In this document: one piece after another, positions 8,949 through 17,083 of the stretch | Numbering within the stretch: the stretch's first letter is position 1 | How the letters are laid out: every line of letters begins with the position of its first letter | Assembly (NCBI GenBank): GCA_934746015.1 | Contig: CAKVEW010000042.1 | Coordinates: forward strand, 1-25,921 | DNA length: 25,921 nt | Reading direction: 5' to 3' | From: an uncultured Clostridium sp. | Lineage (GTDB): Bacteria > Bacillota > Clostridia > Clostridiales > Clostridiaceae | Notes under the pieces: generated by a model | Seen by the model: the letters and a program-made list of their open reading frames with translations, nothing else | What the model was told of the DNA's origin: nothing | Database searches by the model: none | Translations under genes and position numbers: made by a program

Positions 8949-10598
8949 TTAACTTTTTAATTTAGTCTTAGAAATATTAAAGGCAAAATTCCATAGCAAT
9001 AAATCTATAGTTATCAATAAAATTAGGTATATATAATTTAGCAAAAGATATCTGCTAATTACAAGGTGAATTACAAATAATATCAATGTACATACCAATG
9101 ATACTAATAATGTTACTAAACCTTCACCACCACTTGTGGCTTCAAACTTTTCTGAAAATGGAAAGACCTTTTTTAAAACACTAAAATTACTTATAACTAA
9201 TATTATCAAGCCTAAGAAGGCAATAATTAAATGTATAATTACCTTAGGTCCATATATTAAAATAAATACTATTGATAAAATAATATAAGGTCCAAGAATA
9301 AGCTTATATATAGCAGCCTTAATTACCCCTTTAAATATACTAGAAATCTTCATAATCGGTGCAACTTCATATATCCATGCCCCTAGGTATTTTTCTGAAT
9401 ATCTAAGCATTACTAAAATATTGGGAATAACTAATGCAAAAGCGTATATAGATAAGTAAAATCTTGAGTTTCTTAAATTTTCAAACATTCCACCTACACT
9501 ATTTCTATCTGCTGCTGTGAAAAGAAAAATTAAAGGTAGAACTATTCCTAATGCTAAATTAGGATAAATCTTAAGTTTAAATTCTCTTTCTGAATTCATA
9601 ATACCAAGAGAAAAATTAAAGAAAGCTCTTTCTGTATTATCTTTACAAAGTAAATTATTAATTTTTATTAAAAGCTTATGCTTTTCCTTTATTTTATCTT
9701 CATTATTATTTAACTTTTGAAGATTATTCTCAAAAGCTGGTATTAATCTTATATAAATAATTATAGATATTACTGGAACAGCTATGGATAAAACACACAT
9801 TATTACCTTTATTAAGGTAACCCCCTCACCTGAAATAATAGATAGAGGAGCAGAAAACCACATAGGCGGTATTAATAAATGCCAAAGTTTTTCCTTATAA
9901 GTAATATTAACTATATCTATGGCTCCAAAAAGTCTAGGAACTATTTGATAAAGTACTACCATTGATATACTTAAAATTATTTGCACATAATTAATCATAT
10001 CCTTAAGCTTTTCACCATCAAAAAACTTTAATACAAAAAGATATACTAATGCAGTTATTATTATCATAAATATGTCTATCAATATAATTTCTAATAAAAA
10101 AACTAAGGAATATAATCCTCCATATTTAAAGGATACTATAAAAGAGACACCAACTAGAGCTAATGTTAAATAAGTCATATAAATAAATACATGAGTTATT
10201 TTAGCAGCATTGATAGTCTTATTATCAACACCTTTAGTAAACAATATATTTTTATCTCTTACATCTAATATTACATATGAAAAATCTGAAATAAAAATAG
10301 TTAATACCATAAACATAATTGCTGAAAAATAAATTGACATTATATACATTTTATTAATATTAAATATTAACATAAGACCTATAAATATTCCAAAAAATGC
10401 ATACATTATTAAAGCTTTGTAAAACTGATTAGAGTCCTCTTTATTCTTTCTAGAATCATTAAAAACTGTTGCTTTTCTTCTCCCATCCATAGTTAACTTT
10501 GCATTTAATATCAATCTAAAGGCATCATAATTTACGCCAGCCTTTTTATATAGTCCTGATAGCTTGTCTATAATTTTTAAGACTTTAAACTCCTTCAT
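8949..10598 (-). CDS. ABC exporter permease, large multispanning subunit
   Basis: A 549-residue membrane protein with about a dozen hydrophobic helices. A ~65-residue cytoplasmic N-terminus (with DGRRKATVFNDSRKNKED) precedes the first pair of helices, and a charged loop around ~290-325 divides the protein into two membrane halves. The size and layout match the large permeases that pair with ABC-2-type exporter ATPases in Firmicutes. Its start codon lies 2 nt past the TAG of the ATPase gene, and its AGAGG site lies inside that gene, so the two are translationally coupled and should form one exporter. The substrate cannot be told. No immunity or peptide gene was seen beside it. Confidence 0.8.
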   Translation of the reverse strand: MKEFKVLKIIDKLSGLYKKAGVNYDAFRLILNAKLTMDGRRKATVFNDSRKNKEDSNQFYKALIMYAFFGIFIGLMLIFNINKMYIMSIYFSAIMFMVLTIFISDFSYVILDVRDKNILFTKGVDNKTINAAKITHVFIYMTYLTLALVGVSFIVSFKYGGLYSLVFLLEIILIDIFMIIITALVYLFVLKFFDGEKLKDMINYVQIILSISMVVLYQIVPRLFGAIDIVNITYKEKLWHLLIPPMWFSAPLSIISGEGVTLIKVIMCVLSIAVPVISIIIYIRLIPAFENNLQKLNNNEDKIKEKHKLLIKINNLLCKDNTERAFFNFSLGIMNSEREFKLKIYPNLALGIVLPLIFLFTAADRNSVGGMFENLRNSRFYLSIYAFALVIPNILVMLRYSEKYLGAWIYEVAPIMKISSIFKGVIKAAIYKLILGPYIILSIVFILIYGPKVIIHLIIAFLGLIILVISNFSVLKKVFPFSEKFEATSGGEGLVTLLVSLVCTLILFVIHLVISRYLLLNYIYLILLITIDLLLWNFAFNISKTKLKS

Positions 10599-10600
10599 GA

Positions 10601-11383
10601 CTATACCTCTTTAACTACTGAAATAAAACTTTCAGCAAGTTCTTTATACTCATGAAATCCTGTAACCTCATTAAATATATTTTCAAGGGAACTTTCCTTA
10701 TAACTGCTTTTTAATTCCTCAAAATTCCCATCAGCAACAATTTCACCATTATTTATTAAAATAATTCTATCGCTTATCTTTTCTACTATCTCCATTATAT
10801 GAGATGAATAAAATATAGTTTTCCCTTCCTTAGCAAGATAAGCTAATATTTCTTTTATAATCATTACACTATTAGCATCTAATCCACTTAATGGTTCATC
10901 TAAAAATAAAACTTCTGGATTGTGAATTAAACTAGATATAAGAATAAGCTTTTGTTTCATCCCCTTAGAATAGGAAGATATCCTTTTCCCATAAGAATCT
11001 AATATTCCTAAGATCTCCATTAATTTTCTTGCTTTTTCGTCAGCCTTATTATATTCAATTCCATAAAGTTGTCCAATAAAGGTTAAATACTCTTTTCCCG
11101 TTAAACTATCATATATTTCTGGAACTTCTGGTACATATCCTATTCTTTTCTTATAACTTTCATTTCCCTTTGATATTTCTTCTCCAAAAACCTTTATTTC
11201 TCCTGAATAACCTTTAAGTAACCCAAGTATTAATTTCACAGTTGTACTTTTCCCAGCCCCATTAGGTCCTATATATCCTATAATACTACCCTTGCTAACC
11301 TTTAAGTTAATACCCTTTAAAACGTCTTTTTCTCCAAAGCTTTTCCTTAAATCAATTAATTCTAATACAATATTATTGTCCAT
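10601..11383 (-). CDS. ABC transporter ATP-binding protein
   Basis: A 260-residue nucleotide-binding subunit. Walker A is GPNGAGKST (39-47), the ABC signature is YSKGMKQK (138-145, a variant of LSGGQ), Walker B is VLFLDEP (158-164), followed by the D-loop SGLD, and the switch His is H195 in YSSHIMEI. The variant signature and the C-terminal tail are typical of the CcmA/ABC-2 exporter group. It powers the permease encoded 2 nt downstream. A good promoter lies before it, so although it follows the FUSC-like gene on the same strand it probably starts its own transcript. Confidence 0.93.
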   Translation of the reverse strand: MDNNIVLELIDLRKSFGEKDVLKGINLKVSKGSIIGYIGPNGAGKSTTVKLILGLLKGYSGEIKVFGEEISKGNESYKKRIGYVPEVPEIYDSLTGKEYLTFIGQLYGIEYNKADEKARKLMEILGILDSYGKRISSYSKGMKQKLILISSLIHNPEVLFLDEPLSGLDANSVMIIKEILAYLAKEGKTIFYSSHIMEIVEKISDRIILINNGEIVADGNFEELKSSYKESSLENIFNEVTGFHEYKELAESFISVVKEV

Positions 11384-11399
11384 TTTATCACCCCATATA

Positions 11400-11428
11400 A
11401 TTTTACCTAATTTTTACTTAAATGTAAA
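11400..11428 (-). promoter_or_regulatory. Candidate sigma-A promoter of the ABC exporter operon
   Basis: On the minus strand, TTTACA (11423-11428), 17 nt, TAAAAT (11400-11405), about 17 nt before the ATG of the ATPase gene, with the GGGGTG ribosome site between. No hairpin terminator separates this promoter from the FUSC-like gene, so read-through is also possible. Confidence 0.6.
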
Positions 11429-11442
11429 TTTGTAAATTATCA

Positions 11443-12417
11443 TTATTTCTTATTTTCCTCTAAATTATATCTGAGTATAAAATTCCTTTTCATTATTAAT
11501 AAGTCTTCCATATCATTTAAAAATTGCAATAATTGAGCTCTATTTTCAAATTCTTCTCTAGTTTTAGGTAATGCCATTTCCTTAAATCCTAATTTTAATA
11601 ATTTTAATTCTTCTAAAAGTTCCTTACAATCATTTCTATCTTTAATTTGATCAGCAACATTTTTTGTAAACTTTGATATCATATGAGTTTGTTCAAAAGA
11701 CATATAAAATCTTTTAAAATGTGATCTTAACTTTTTTATAATCTCAAACTGATTTTTTCTCATATTCATATAATCAACATAATAGTAATTAGCTTCTGAA
11801 AAATTATTGTTATAAATCTTATAAGCTCTTTCTAAACTTTCGTTTAGTCTATTTTCTATATCCCTAATAATAATTTCTTCATCTCTATCCACTGTATAAG
11901 TTAATAAAGATTTAGACATTTTTGCTAATATAACCTTATAGCTTTTTTCTATATACTCCTTATCCTTCTCGAATTCATGATTTAATGAAGGCATGTATAA
12001 ATTTGCAATTGATGCTATTCCAACTCCTATTATCATTATTAAGAGTTCATTTACTATTAAATATAAAGATATTTCATCAGTTACTAATATATGGGTAGAC
12101 AATACTACAGCTGGCACCATACCTTCAGATATATTAAATTTTGAAGTAAAAGGAATAAATATAAAAAGAAACAAAGCAAATGTTATAGGATTTTGACCAA
12201 TATATTTATATATCAAAACTGATAAAAAAATTGCTACTGTACAAGCTATAATTCTGTTTTTGCCTACAATTAATGCTTTTTTCCTAGTATCTTGAATACT
12301 TAGAATAGCTATAACAGCAGCAACAGTTGAGAACTGTAAATTTAATGCATTTGCTATAACTAAAGCTATAGTGGCAGATACAGACATCTTAAAGGCTAAA
12401 TTATATATATATTTCAA
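11443..12417 (-). CDS. Aromatic acid exporter family (FUSC/ArAE-like) membrane protein
   Basis: A 324-residue protein starting at TTG (12417), supported by a GGAGG site 7 nt upstream that overlaps the TAG of the preceding radical SAM gene. The N-terminal half (~1-145) is hydrophobic, with about six membrane helices; the segment NALNLQFSTVAAVIAILSIQDTRKKA resembles ArAE_1 (PF06081) and the FUSC fold. The C-terminal half (~150-324) is a charged helical cytoplasmic domain like ArAE_1_C. Family members are thought to export aromatic carboxylates and similar compounds, but the substrate here is unknown. Stop-to-start coupling ties it to the radical SAM gene. Confidence 0.82.
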   Translation of the reverse strand: MKYIYNLAFKMSVSATIALVIANALNLQFSTVAAVIAILSIQDTRKKALIVGKNRIIACTVAIFLSVLIYKYIGQNPITFALFLFIFIPFTSKFNISEGMVPAVVLSTHILVTDEISLYLIVNELLIMIIGVGIASIANLYMPSLNHEFEKDKEYIEKSYKVILAKMSKSLLTYTVDRDEEIIIRDIENRLNESLERAYKIYNNNFSEANYYYVDYMNMRKNQFEIIKKLRSHFKRFYMSFEQTHMISKFTKNVADQIKDRNDCKELLEELKLLKLGFKEMALPKTREEFENRAQLLQFLNDMEDLLIMKRNFILRYNLEENKK

Positions 12418-12428
12418 ATATCTCCCTC

Positions 12429-13304
12429 CTATTTAAATTTTCTTTTTGCATAACCACATCTTTTGCAAAGCTCTTCTACTGCTTTTCTTTGTGAAAATCC
12501 ATTATATATATCTACTGCTCTTTTTGAATTAATAATATCTTCTAATTCCTCTCTAAATATATTGCCTAAAGGTATTTTCCCTTCACTATCTAAACAGCAA
12601 GGAACTACTGTCCCATCTAATAAAATTCCTATTTGATCTCTTAACCCATGGCAAAATACTTCTTCGCTAATTAGTGAAATAGTAGAATCTGGCCAACTAA
12701 ACTTTTCTGCCATATTTAAATAAACTCTTTCCTTTAGTTTAATCCCTCTTTTATCTAATAGTGCTTCTTTTATTGAAAATTTAATTTTTAGTTTATCTTC
12801 TATTAATTTCAATATCTCTAAATTCAAATTATTATTTGCTTTTAATTCTTCCGTATCTATGTTCCATAATCTAAGAGAGCATATAATTTCAGTTTTTTCA
12901 TTTGCCTCTTCAATAAATTGCAAAATATTATTTAAATAATCATAAAAATTAATGCTATTTTGATTTGCTTCAAAGCTGTGAAGAGAAATATTTATTTGCC
13001 TAACTGCTCCAGAACTAATTAGTATATCCTTCACATTATTTATTAGTGTTCCATTACTAGTTATATTAACATTTATATTTGCTTCCTTAGCAATCTGAAG
13101 AAAACTACCTAAATTCTTGTTTAAAAATGGTTCTCCCATTAAATGTAAATAAATATGATTTGTATACTCTTTAACTTTATTAATAATTTCTTTAAATGAT
13201 TCTGTGTCCATAAATCCTAACTCTCTACTAGTTTTGGGACAAAAGTTGCAACTTAAATTGCATATGTTTGTTGTTTCTATATATATTTTCTTAAATCTTG
13301 TCAT
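12429..13304 (-). CDS. Radical SAM/SPASM-type protein
   Basis: A 291-residue protein with the radical SAM iron-sulfur motif C15-x3-C19-x2-C22 in TTNICNLSCNFCPKTS, the downstream HLMGEPFLNKN and a conserved NITSNGTLI strand. The C-terminus carries more cysteines in a shortened SPASM-like arrangement (EVFCHG, VVPCCLDSEG, LGNIF, CKRCGY), which would bind a second cluster. SPASM enzymes often modify peptides or carbohydrates. No candidate precursor peptide was seen in the flanking gaps, so peptide maturation is not claimed. The ATG at 13304 follows AAGGAG. It is the first gene of a minus-strand cluster with the exporter-like gene, to which it is coupled. Confidence 0.87.
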   Translation of the reverse strand: MTRFKKIYIETTNICNLSCNFCPKTSRELGFMDTESFKEIINKVKEYTNHIYLHLMGEPFLNKNLGSFLQIAKEANINVNITSNGTLINNVKDILISSGAVRQINISLHSFEANQNSINFYDYLNNILQFIEEANEKTEIICSLRLWNIDTEELKANNNLNLEILKLIEDKLKIKFSIKEALLDKRGIKLKERVYLNMAEKFSWPDSTISLISEEVFCHGLRDQIGILLDGTVVPCCLDSEGKIPLGNIFREELEDIINSKRAVDIYNGFSQRKAVEELCKRCGYAKRKFK

Positions 13305-13423
13305 AAGTTTTCTCCTTTTTCTTTTATAGAATTAATTTATCATATTATTCTTATTCTTCCAATATATTAAGTAATATAAGATAAATATAAAATAAAATAA
13401 TATATAAAGGATGTGAACTGAAT

Positions 13424-13969
13424 TTGGATCCATACAAGGTTTTAGGAGTTTCTCCAAATGCTTCTAAAGATGAAATTAAAAAAGCTTATAAAAACATATT
13501 AGAAGAATATGCATTAGGAAATTCAACAATAGATTCTCGTCCCTTAGCACAAGGTGTTATTAATGACGCTAATATGGCTTATGATGTTTTAGTTAATGGT
13601 AATTTGTATAAAGAAATACGATCCTATATTGATAATAACAATATTTCTATTGCTGAAAGTAAATTGAATCTATTAGATTTAAAAAATTCTGCAGAATGGA
13701 ATTATTTAATGGGATTTGTCTATTTCAAAAAGGGTTGGTTTGATATTGGAGTTCAGCACATATTAAAATCTACTGAACTTGATCCTTCAAATGATGAATA
13801 TTCTACTACTTTAAAAACAATACGAAATAGATCAAGTGATATAATTAACTATTATAAGCAAAATAATAATCAAAATCCAACTCCAAATAACAGCCAAAAC
13901 CCTCCTCCAAATAACATGAATATGTGTGGTGGTGGCGGTATGGGTAGTGGTGGTGGCGGTCTCTGCTAA
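13424..13969 (+). CDS. Degenerate J-domain protein with TPR-like region and Gly/Cys tail
   Basis: A 181-residue protein from a TTG start at 13424; the AAAGG site lies ~13 nt upstream, a weak arrangement, and no in-frame ATG is available. Residues 1-56 follow a J-domain (YKVLGVSPNASKDEIKKAYK, then INDANMAYDVL), but the invariant HPD tripeptide needed to stimulate Hsp70 ATPase is missing: the loop reads EEYALGNST. Residues ~65-135 contain a TPR-like pair (AEWNYLMGFVYFKKGWFDIG, then STELDPSNDEY). After a Gln/Asn/Pro linker the protein ends in a Gly-rich tail with two cysteines (MCGGGG, GGGGLC). It likely keeps a scaffold role but cannot activate DnaK in the normal way. Monocistronic, with a terminator directly downstream. 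Confidence 0.85.
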   Translation: MDPYKVLGVSPNASKDEIKKAYKNILEEYALGNSTIDSRPLAQGVINDANMAYDVLVNGNLYKEIRSYIDNNNISIAESKLNLLDLKNSAEWNYLMGFVYFKKGWFDIGVQHILKSTELDPSNDEYSTTLKTIRNRSSDIINYYKQNNNQNPTPNNSQNPPPNNMNMCGGGGMGSGGGGLC

Positions 13970-13975
13970 CATCAA

Positions 13976-14001
13976 AAAAGAGCTGCATAAGCAGCTCTTT
14001 T
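13976..14001. terminator. Bidirectional terminator between convergent genes
   Basis: An 11-bp perfect stem (13976-13986 with 13991-14001) with a 4-nt loop, GC-rich at its core and flanked by A and T runs. It lies between the J-domain gene and the convergent small acidic-protein gene. Confidence 0.88.
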
Positions 14002-14006
14002 AATAT

Positions 14007-14420
14007 TTACTCTAGCTGAGTTATTAACCTTCTCATTACATCCTTTAGTTTTCCTTCTCCTACTTCTTCATTAACACCTGCTATTATTACCCTTATATCA
14101 TTATCAGATAAATCCCATTTATATGCCTTTACATCTATAATAGAATCCTCTGGCAATAATTCTTCCATATCTGTAGCTAATTCTTCACTTAAGCTCATAT
14201 ACTCATCAAACAACTCATCTTCACTTAAGTCATTTATATCATAATCATCACTAATTATTTCATTTAAAATATCAATTGAAATACTTAAGTTATATGCAAA
14301 GGTATCTTCTCTTTTAGTTCCTTTACTCATATCCTTTAATACCTTAAATTCAGAGCCTTTTTCTATTTCATTTTTTATTTCTTCAGTATCAACTACTTTT
14401 CTTCCAAAAGCTATATACAT
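14007..14420 (-). CDS. Conserved acidic hypothetical protein
   Basis: A 137-residue soluble protein from the ATG at 14420, which has a GGAGG site 5 nt upstream; a start 12 nt earlier would overlap that site. I do not recognise the family. It begins MYIAFGRKVVDTEEIKNEIE, has a strongly acidic middle (SDDYDINDLSEDELFDEYM, then DMEELLPEDS) and ends in a basic amphipathic helix (KLKDVMRRLITQLE). No membrane segment, signal peptide or cysteine cluster is present. Its ribosome site abuts the stop codon of the upstream membrane-protein gene, so the two are probably cotranscribed. Confidence 0.75.
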   Translation of the reverse strand: MYIAFGRKVVDTEEIKNEIEKGSEFKVLKDMSKGTKREDTFAYNLSISIDILNEIISDDYDINDLSEDELFDEYMSLSEELATDMEELLPEDSIIDVKAYKWDLSDNDIRVIIAGVNEEVGEGKLKDVMRRLITQLE

Positions 14421-14432
14421 ATTTACCTCCAA

Positions 14433-15131
14433 TTAAAATTTAATATTATTATCTATAGATTCCTTAATTAATACTTTTAGCCTATTAAATTCTTCCCTAT
14501 ACCTTTTATGTTCTAACTCTGGGAAGGCATTAATAAGTCTTTTAAGTCTCTTAAACTTGAATTCTTTCTTATTAAATTCTTTCTTAACCTGTTCTAAAAT
14601 ATTCATATTCCTTAAAGTAATATTTAAATTAATTATTTCACTAACACTTACTGAAATATCTACTATAAATATTAATATAATGATAGATGCTGTTATTATA
14701 ATAGTAATATTCGAAAATCCACTTATCAAAAAGGAAATAAACGGATGTACAATTTCCATTAATACAAGAGATAAGGTTGCGAATAAGCTTGAATTAAATA
14801 AACATACTCTTCCTTTTATATTAAATTTTCTATTAGAATAATTCCAAAGCCTTGTATGAAACACATATTCTAGTAAAATATCTGCTAAGAATTCTATTAT
14901 TGATGCAATAACTCCACCAAATATAAATATTAGAATAGGCTCATTAATATTTAACCAATTCATTATTAAAATTACAAATACTGCTCCAAAACCGTATACT
15001 GGACAAACTGGTCCTTTTAAAAAGCCTCTATTTATAAACTTTTTTACAGGAATAGAGCAATACATTACTTCACAAACCCAACCTAAAAAACTATAAATAC
15101 TAAAAAATATAATCCAAGTTAAAAACCACAT
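14433..15131 (-). CDS. PF06541-type putative ABC transporter permease (membrane protein)
   Basis: A 232-residue membrane protein with about five helices. The N-terminus shows the family pattern FSIYSFLGWVCEVMYCSI, then NRGFLKGPVCPVYGFGA, followed by IEFLADILLEYVFHTRLWNYS and GRVCLFNS; these match the 'putative ABC transporter permease' family (PF06541), which is common in clostridia and lactic acid bacteria. Despite the family name no ATPase is adjacent, and the transport role is unproven. The C-terminal ~60 residues are charged and cytoplasmic. It is the first gene of a two-gene unit with the small acidic protein 12 nt downstream. Confidence 0.83.
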   Translation of the reverse strand: MWFLTWIIFFSIYSFLGWVCEVMYCSIPVKKFINRGFLKGPVCPVYGFGAVFVILIMNWLNINEPILIFIFGGVIASIIEFLADILLEYVFHTRLWNYSNRKFNIKGRVCLFNSSLFATLSLVLMEIVHPFISFLISGFSNITIIITASIIILIFIVDISVSVSEIINLNITLRNMNILEQVKKEFNKKEFKFKRLKRLINAFPELEHKRYREEFNRLKVLIKESIDNNIKF

Positions 15132-15185
15132 AAAATTCCTCCCACATTTAAATTACTTTATTTATAAAAAATGAAAATATCTTAA

Positions 15186-15214
15186 TTGATAGCAGTATTT
15201 CTTTGTACTATAAT
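15186..15214 (+). promoter_or_regulatory. Sigma-A promoter of the zinc-ribbon membrane protein gene
   Basis: TTGATA (15186-15191), 17 nt, TATAAT (15209-15214), about 30 nt before the ATG: a close match to the consensus. Confidence 0.75.
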
Positions 15215-15244
15215 ATATTTATCATAATATATAGAGGTGTTAAC

Positions 15245-15667
15245 ATGAAATTTTTACAAGGCATATATGGTATTGACTTATTATCACTAATTTTATTACT
15301 AGTAGCTTCACTTTTTAATCTTTCAAGATATACAAGCTTTATAGGCTTGGCTTTAGTAATAATATCCTTATTAAGAATATTTTCAAGAAATCTTAATAAA
15401 AGACGAGCTGAAAATAATTCCTTAATTAACTTTCTTAATAAACCTTTATCTAAGCTAGGTTTAAGAATTCCATACAATAGTCAACCAATTGATTTTACTA
15501 GTTTTTCTTACTTATATCAAGTAATTAAAAATAAATTTAATGAAAAGAAAAATTATAAAATAACAAGTTGTCCAAAATGTGGTCAAAAATTAAGATTACC
15601 AAGAAAAAAAGGAAAAATAGTGGTAACTTGCAAACGTTGCTTACATAAATTTGATTTTAGAACTTAA
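15245..15667 (+). CDS. Small membrane protein with C-terminal zinc ribbon
   Basis: A 140-residue protein from the ATG at 15245, preceded by an AGAGGTG site and a good promoter. Two hydrophobic helices (~5-25 and ~28-45) are followed by a basic linker. The C-terminus (~105-138) has two CxxC knuckles (SCPKCGQKLRLPRKKG, then VTCKRCLHKFDF) typical of an FHA/MJ0042-like zinc ribbon. No catalytic domain is visible. Its function is unknown; a membrane-tethered nucleic-acid- or protein-binding role is only a guess. Monocistronic, with a hairpin terminator ~95 nt downstream. Confidence 0.8.
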   Translation: MKFLQGIYGIDLLSLILLLVASLFNLSRYTSFIGLALVIISLLRIFSRNLNKRRAENNSLINFLNKPLSKLGLRIPYNSQPIDFTSFSYLYQVIKNKFNEKKNYKITSCPKCGQKLRLPRKKGKIVVTCKRCLHKFDFRT

Positions 15668-15759
15668 TACACATTGTGGCTACAAATTTAGAATGTAAAA
15701 TGTAGAATGTAGAATTAATGATGTAATTTGTTCCAAATTACTAAAAATATATTTATTTC

Positions 15760-15781
15760 AGAAACTCCCTAAGGAGTTTCT
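15760..15781 (+). terminator. Plus-strand terminator after the zinc-ribbon gene
   Basis: A 9-bp stem (15760-15768 with 15773-15781) and 4-nt loop, followed by a T-rich run (TTCTTTT). Confidence 0.75.
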
Positions 15782-15960
15782 TCTTTTATTGCTGTTTTTA
15801 GAATTCTAAATTATCCCTTAGCTTAACAGTATTCATTATTATTCCTCTCATAATTAATCAGTAAATAAGTTAATTATATCATATACATATATACATATTA
15901 ACCTATAAAATATTAAAAATGGGTAAACTTTCCTCAGTATCCTACTATATAAATATTAAA

Positions 15961-15989
15961 AGGAAGATAATCATCATAATTATCTTCCT
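15961..15989 (-). terminator. Terminator after the metallohydrolase gene
   Basis: An 11-bp perfect stem (15961-15971 with 15979-15989) followed by TTTT on the minus strand, 29 nt past the stop of the metallohydrolase gene. Confidence 0.75.
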
Positions 15990-16017
15990 AACTATTTTCA
16001 TTTATAAATATAATCTA

Positions 16018-16944
16018 TTATTTTTCAGTTTTAATATTTATAGTATCTCCATCAGATGTGATTGTAATTTGTCCTTGCTTATCAGTTCTATATGCTTCAA
16101 TTCCCATCTTTTCAATTATATCTAAAGTTTCTCTGTGTGGATGTCCATATGAATTATCAACTCCACAGCTAATTATTCCATACTGTGGTGAAATTGCTTC
16201 TATAAATTCCTTTGTAGAAGATGTACTAGATCCATGATGCCCAAACTTAATAACATCTGCCTTTAATTCGTTAGAGTATTTTTTTACAACTTCTGCTTCC
16301 ACACTTTTTTCTGCATCACCTGTAAAAATAAATGATTTATTTCCATAAGTTAATTTCATGATAGGTGAATAATCATTAAAGTTATCATAAGTATCCTTAG
16401 TTGGTGAGTAAGCTTTAAATTTAGCACCTTCTCCTAAATCAATGCTTGTTCCTTCTTTTATTACATTTACCTTCAGTCCTTCATTGCTTACTGCCTTCAT
16501 CATATTCTCAAAGGTCTTAGTTGTATTAGTAACCTTAGGCATATAAAAGCTTTTTACATCATACTTTTCAAATACTTTTGTCATTCCTCCAATATGATCT
16601 TCATGAGGATGGGTTGCTATAACTATTTCAAAGTCATCTATATTTTTTTCTTCTAATTGCTTCATTAGCTTATCAGAATCACTTTTTGGTCCTGCATCTA
16701 TAAGTATATCAATGTCATTAACTCTTATATATGCTGCATCACCTTGTCCAACATCTAAATAAGAGATTTCTATATTTCCATTAGTTTTTCCTAGATTATT
16801 ATCTACAATATCCTTACCAAAAAAAGCTGAAAATATTGCAATAATCATAAATACAATAATAGTTATTAACTGAGCCTTCTTATTACCCTTATGCTTTTTC
16901 ATAGTTTTTTCAAAAGCATTTTTTAAATCCTTTTCTTTTGCCAA
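16018..16944 (-). CDS. Membrane-anchored ComEC/Rec2-like metallo-beta-lactamase-fold hydrolase
   Basis: A 308-residue protein from a TTG start at 16944, supported by an AGGAGG site upstream. A basic N-terminus precedes one membrane helix (~25-43). The rest is a metallo-beta-lactamase fold of the type at the C-terminus of the competence protein ComEC: DVGQGDAAYI (64-73), LIDAG, the metal motif THPHEDHIGG (H112, H114, D116, H117), FTGDAE and FGHHGSSTSS. In ComEC this domain is proposed to degrade the non-transported DNA strand; free-standing versions such as this one are common in Firmicutes and their substrate is unproven. The helix suggests an outward-facing anchored enzyme. No competence channel gene is nearby. 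The promoter is a perfect consensus. Confidence 0.9.
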   Translation of the reverse strand: MAKEKDLKNAFEKTMKKHKGNKKAQLITIIVFMIIAIFSAFFGKDIVDNNLGKTNGNIEISYLDVGQGDAAYIRVNDIDILIDAGPKSDSDKLMKQLEEKNIDDFEIVIATHPHEDHIGGMTKVFEKYDVKSFYMPKVTNTTKTFENMMKAVSNEGLKVNVIKEGTSIDLGEGAKFKAYSPTKDTYDNFNDYSPIMKLTYGNKSFIFTGDAEKSVEAEVVKKYSNELKADVIKFGHHGSSTSSTKEFIEAISPQYGIISCGVDNSYGHPHRETLDIIEKMGIEAYRTDKQGQITITSDGDTINIKTEK

Positions 16945-16978
16945 AATTACTTCCTCCTAAAATATCTAAATCATAAAT

Positions 16979-17007
16979 ATTATATGTACTAATTCTTAAA
17001 ATGTCAA
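16979..17007 (-). promoter_or_regulatory. Consensus sigma-A promoter of the metallohydrolase gene
   Basis: On the minus strand, TTGACA (17002-17007), 17 nt, TATAAT (16979-16984), a perfect match to the consensus in sequence and spacing. The -35 box begins inside the T run of the preceding terminator, so the two signals are tightly packed. Confidence 0.85.
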
Positions 17008-17009
17008 AA

Positions 17010-17035
17010 GGCACTGCATTTCGTCCTGCAGTGCC
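17010..17035 (-). terminator. Terminator after the ThrE-family gene pair
   Basis: A GC-rich 9-bp perfect stem (17010-17018 with 17027-17035) followed on the minus strand by TTTT, 49 nt past the stop of the small exporter subunit gene. Confidence 0.82.
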
Positions 17036-17083
17036 CCATAGTCATAGTCAAATAAAAATAAATAACTTGTGACTACAAATATA

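Larger units (their letters stand above)
15668..16017. other. Intergenic stretch with short repeats and two terminators
   Basis: A 350-nt gap between convergent genes. It holds a short run of imperfect repeats (GAATGTA, AAATGTA, GAATGTA, GAAT) at about 15690-15714, an AT-rich stretch, a plus-strand terminator at 15760-15781 and a minus-strand terminator at 15961-15989. No gene was recognised; the one open frame across 15919-16125 overlaps the end of the metallohydrolase gene and has no support. Confidence 0.6.

Noticed and set aside
12429..13423. Ribosomally made peptide (RiPP) locus around the radical SAM gene
   Set aside because: No short precursor reading frame with a ribosome site was found in the flanking gaps.
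15919..16125. 68-codon plus-strand open frame
   Set aside because: It spans a terminator hairpin and the antisense of the metallohydrolase C-terminus; the translation is low-complexity and unsupported.
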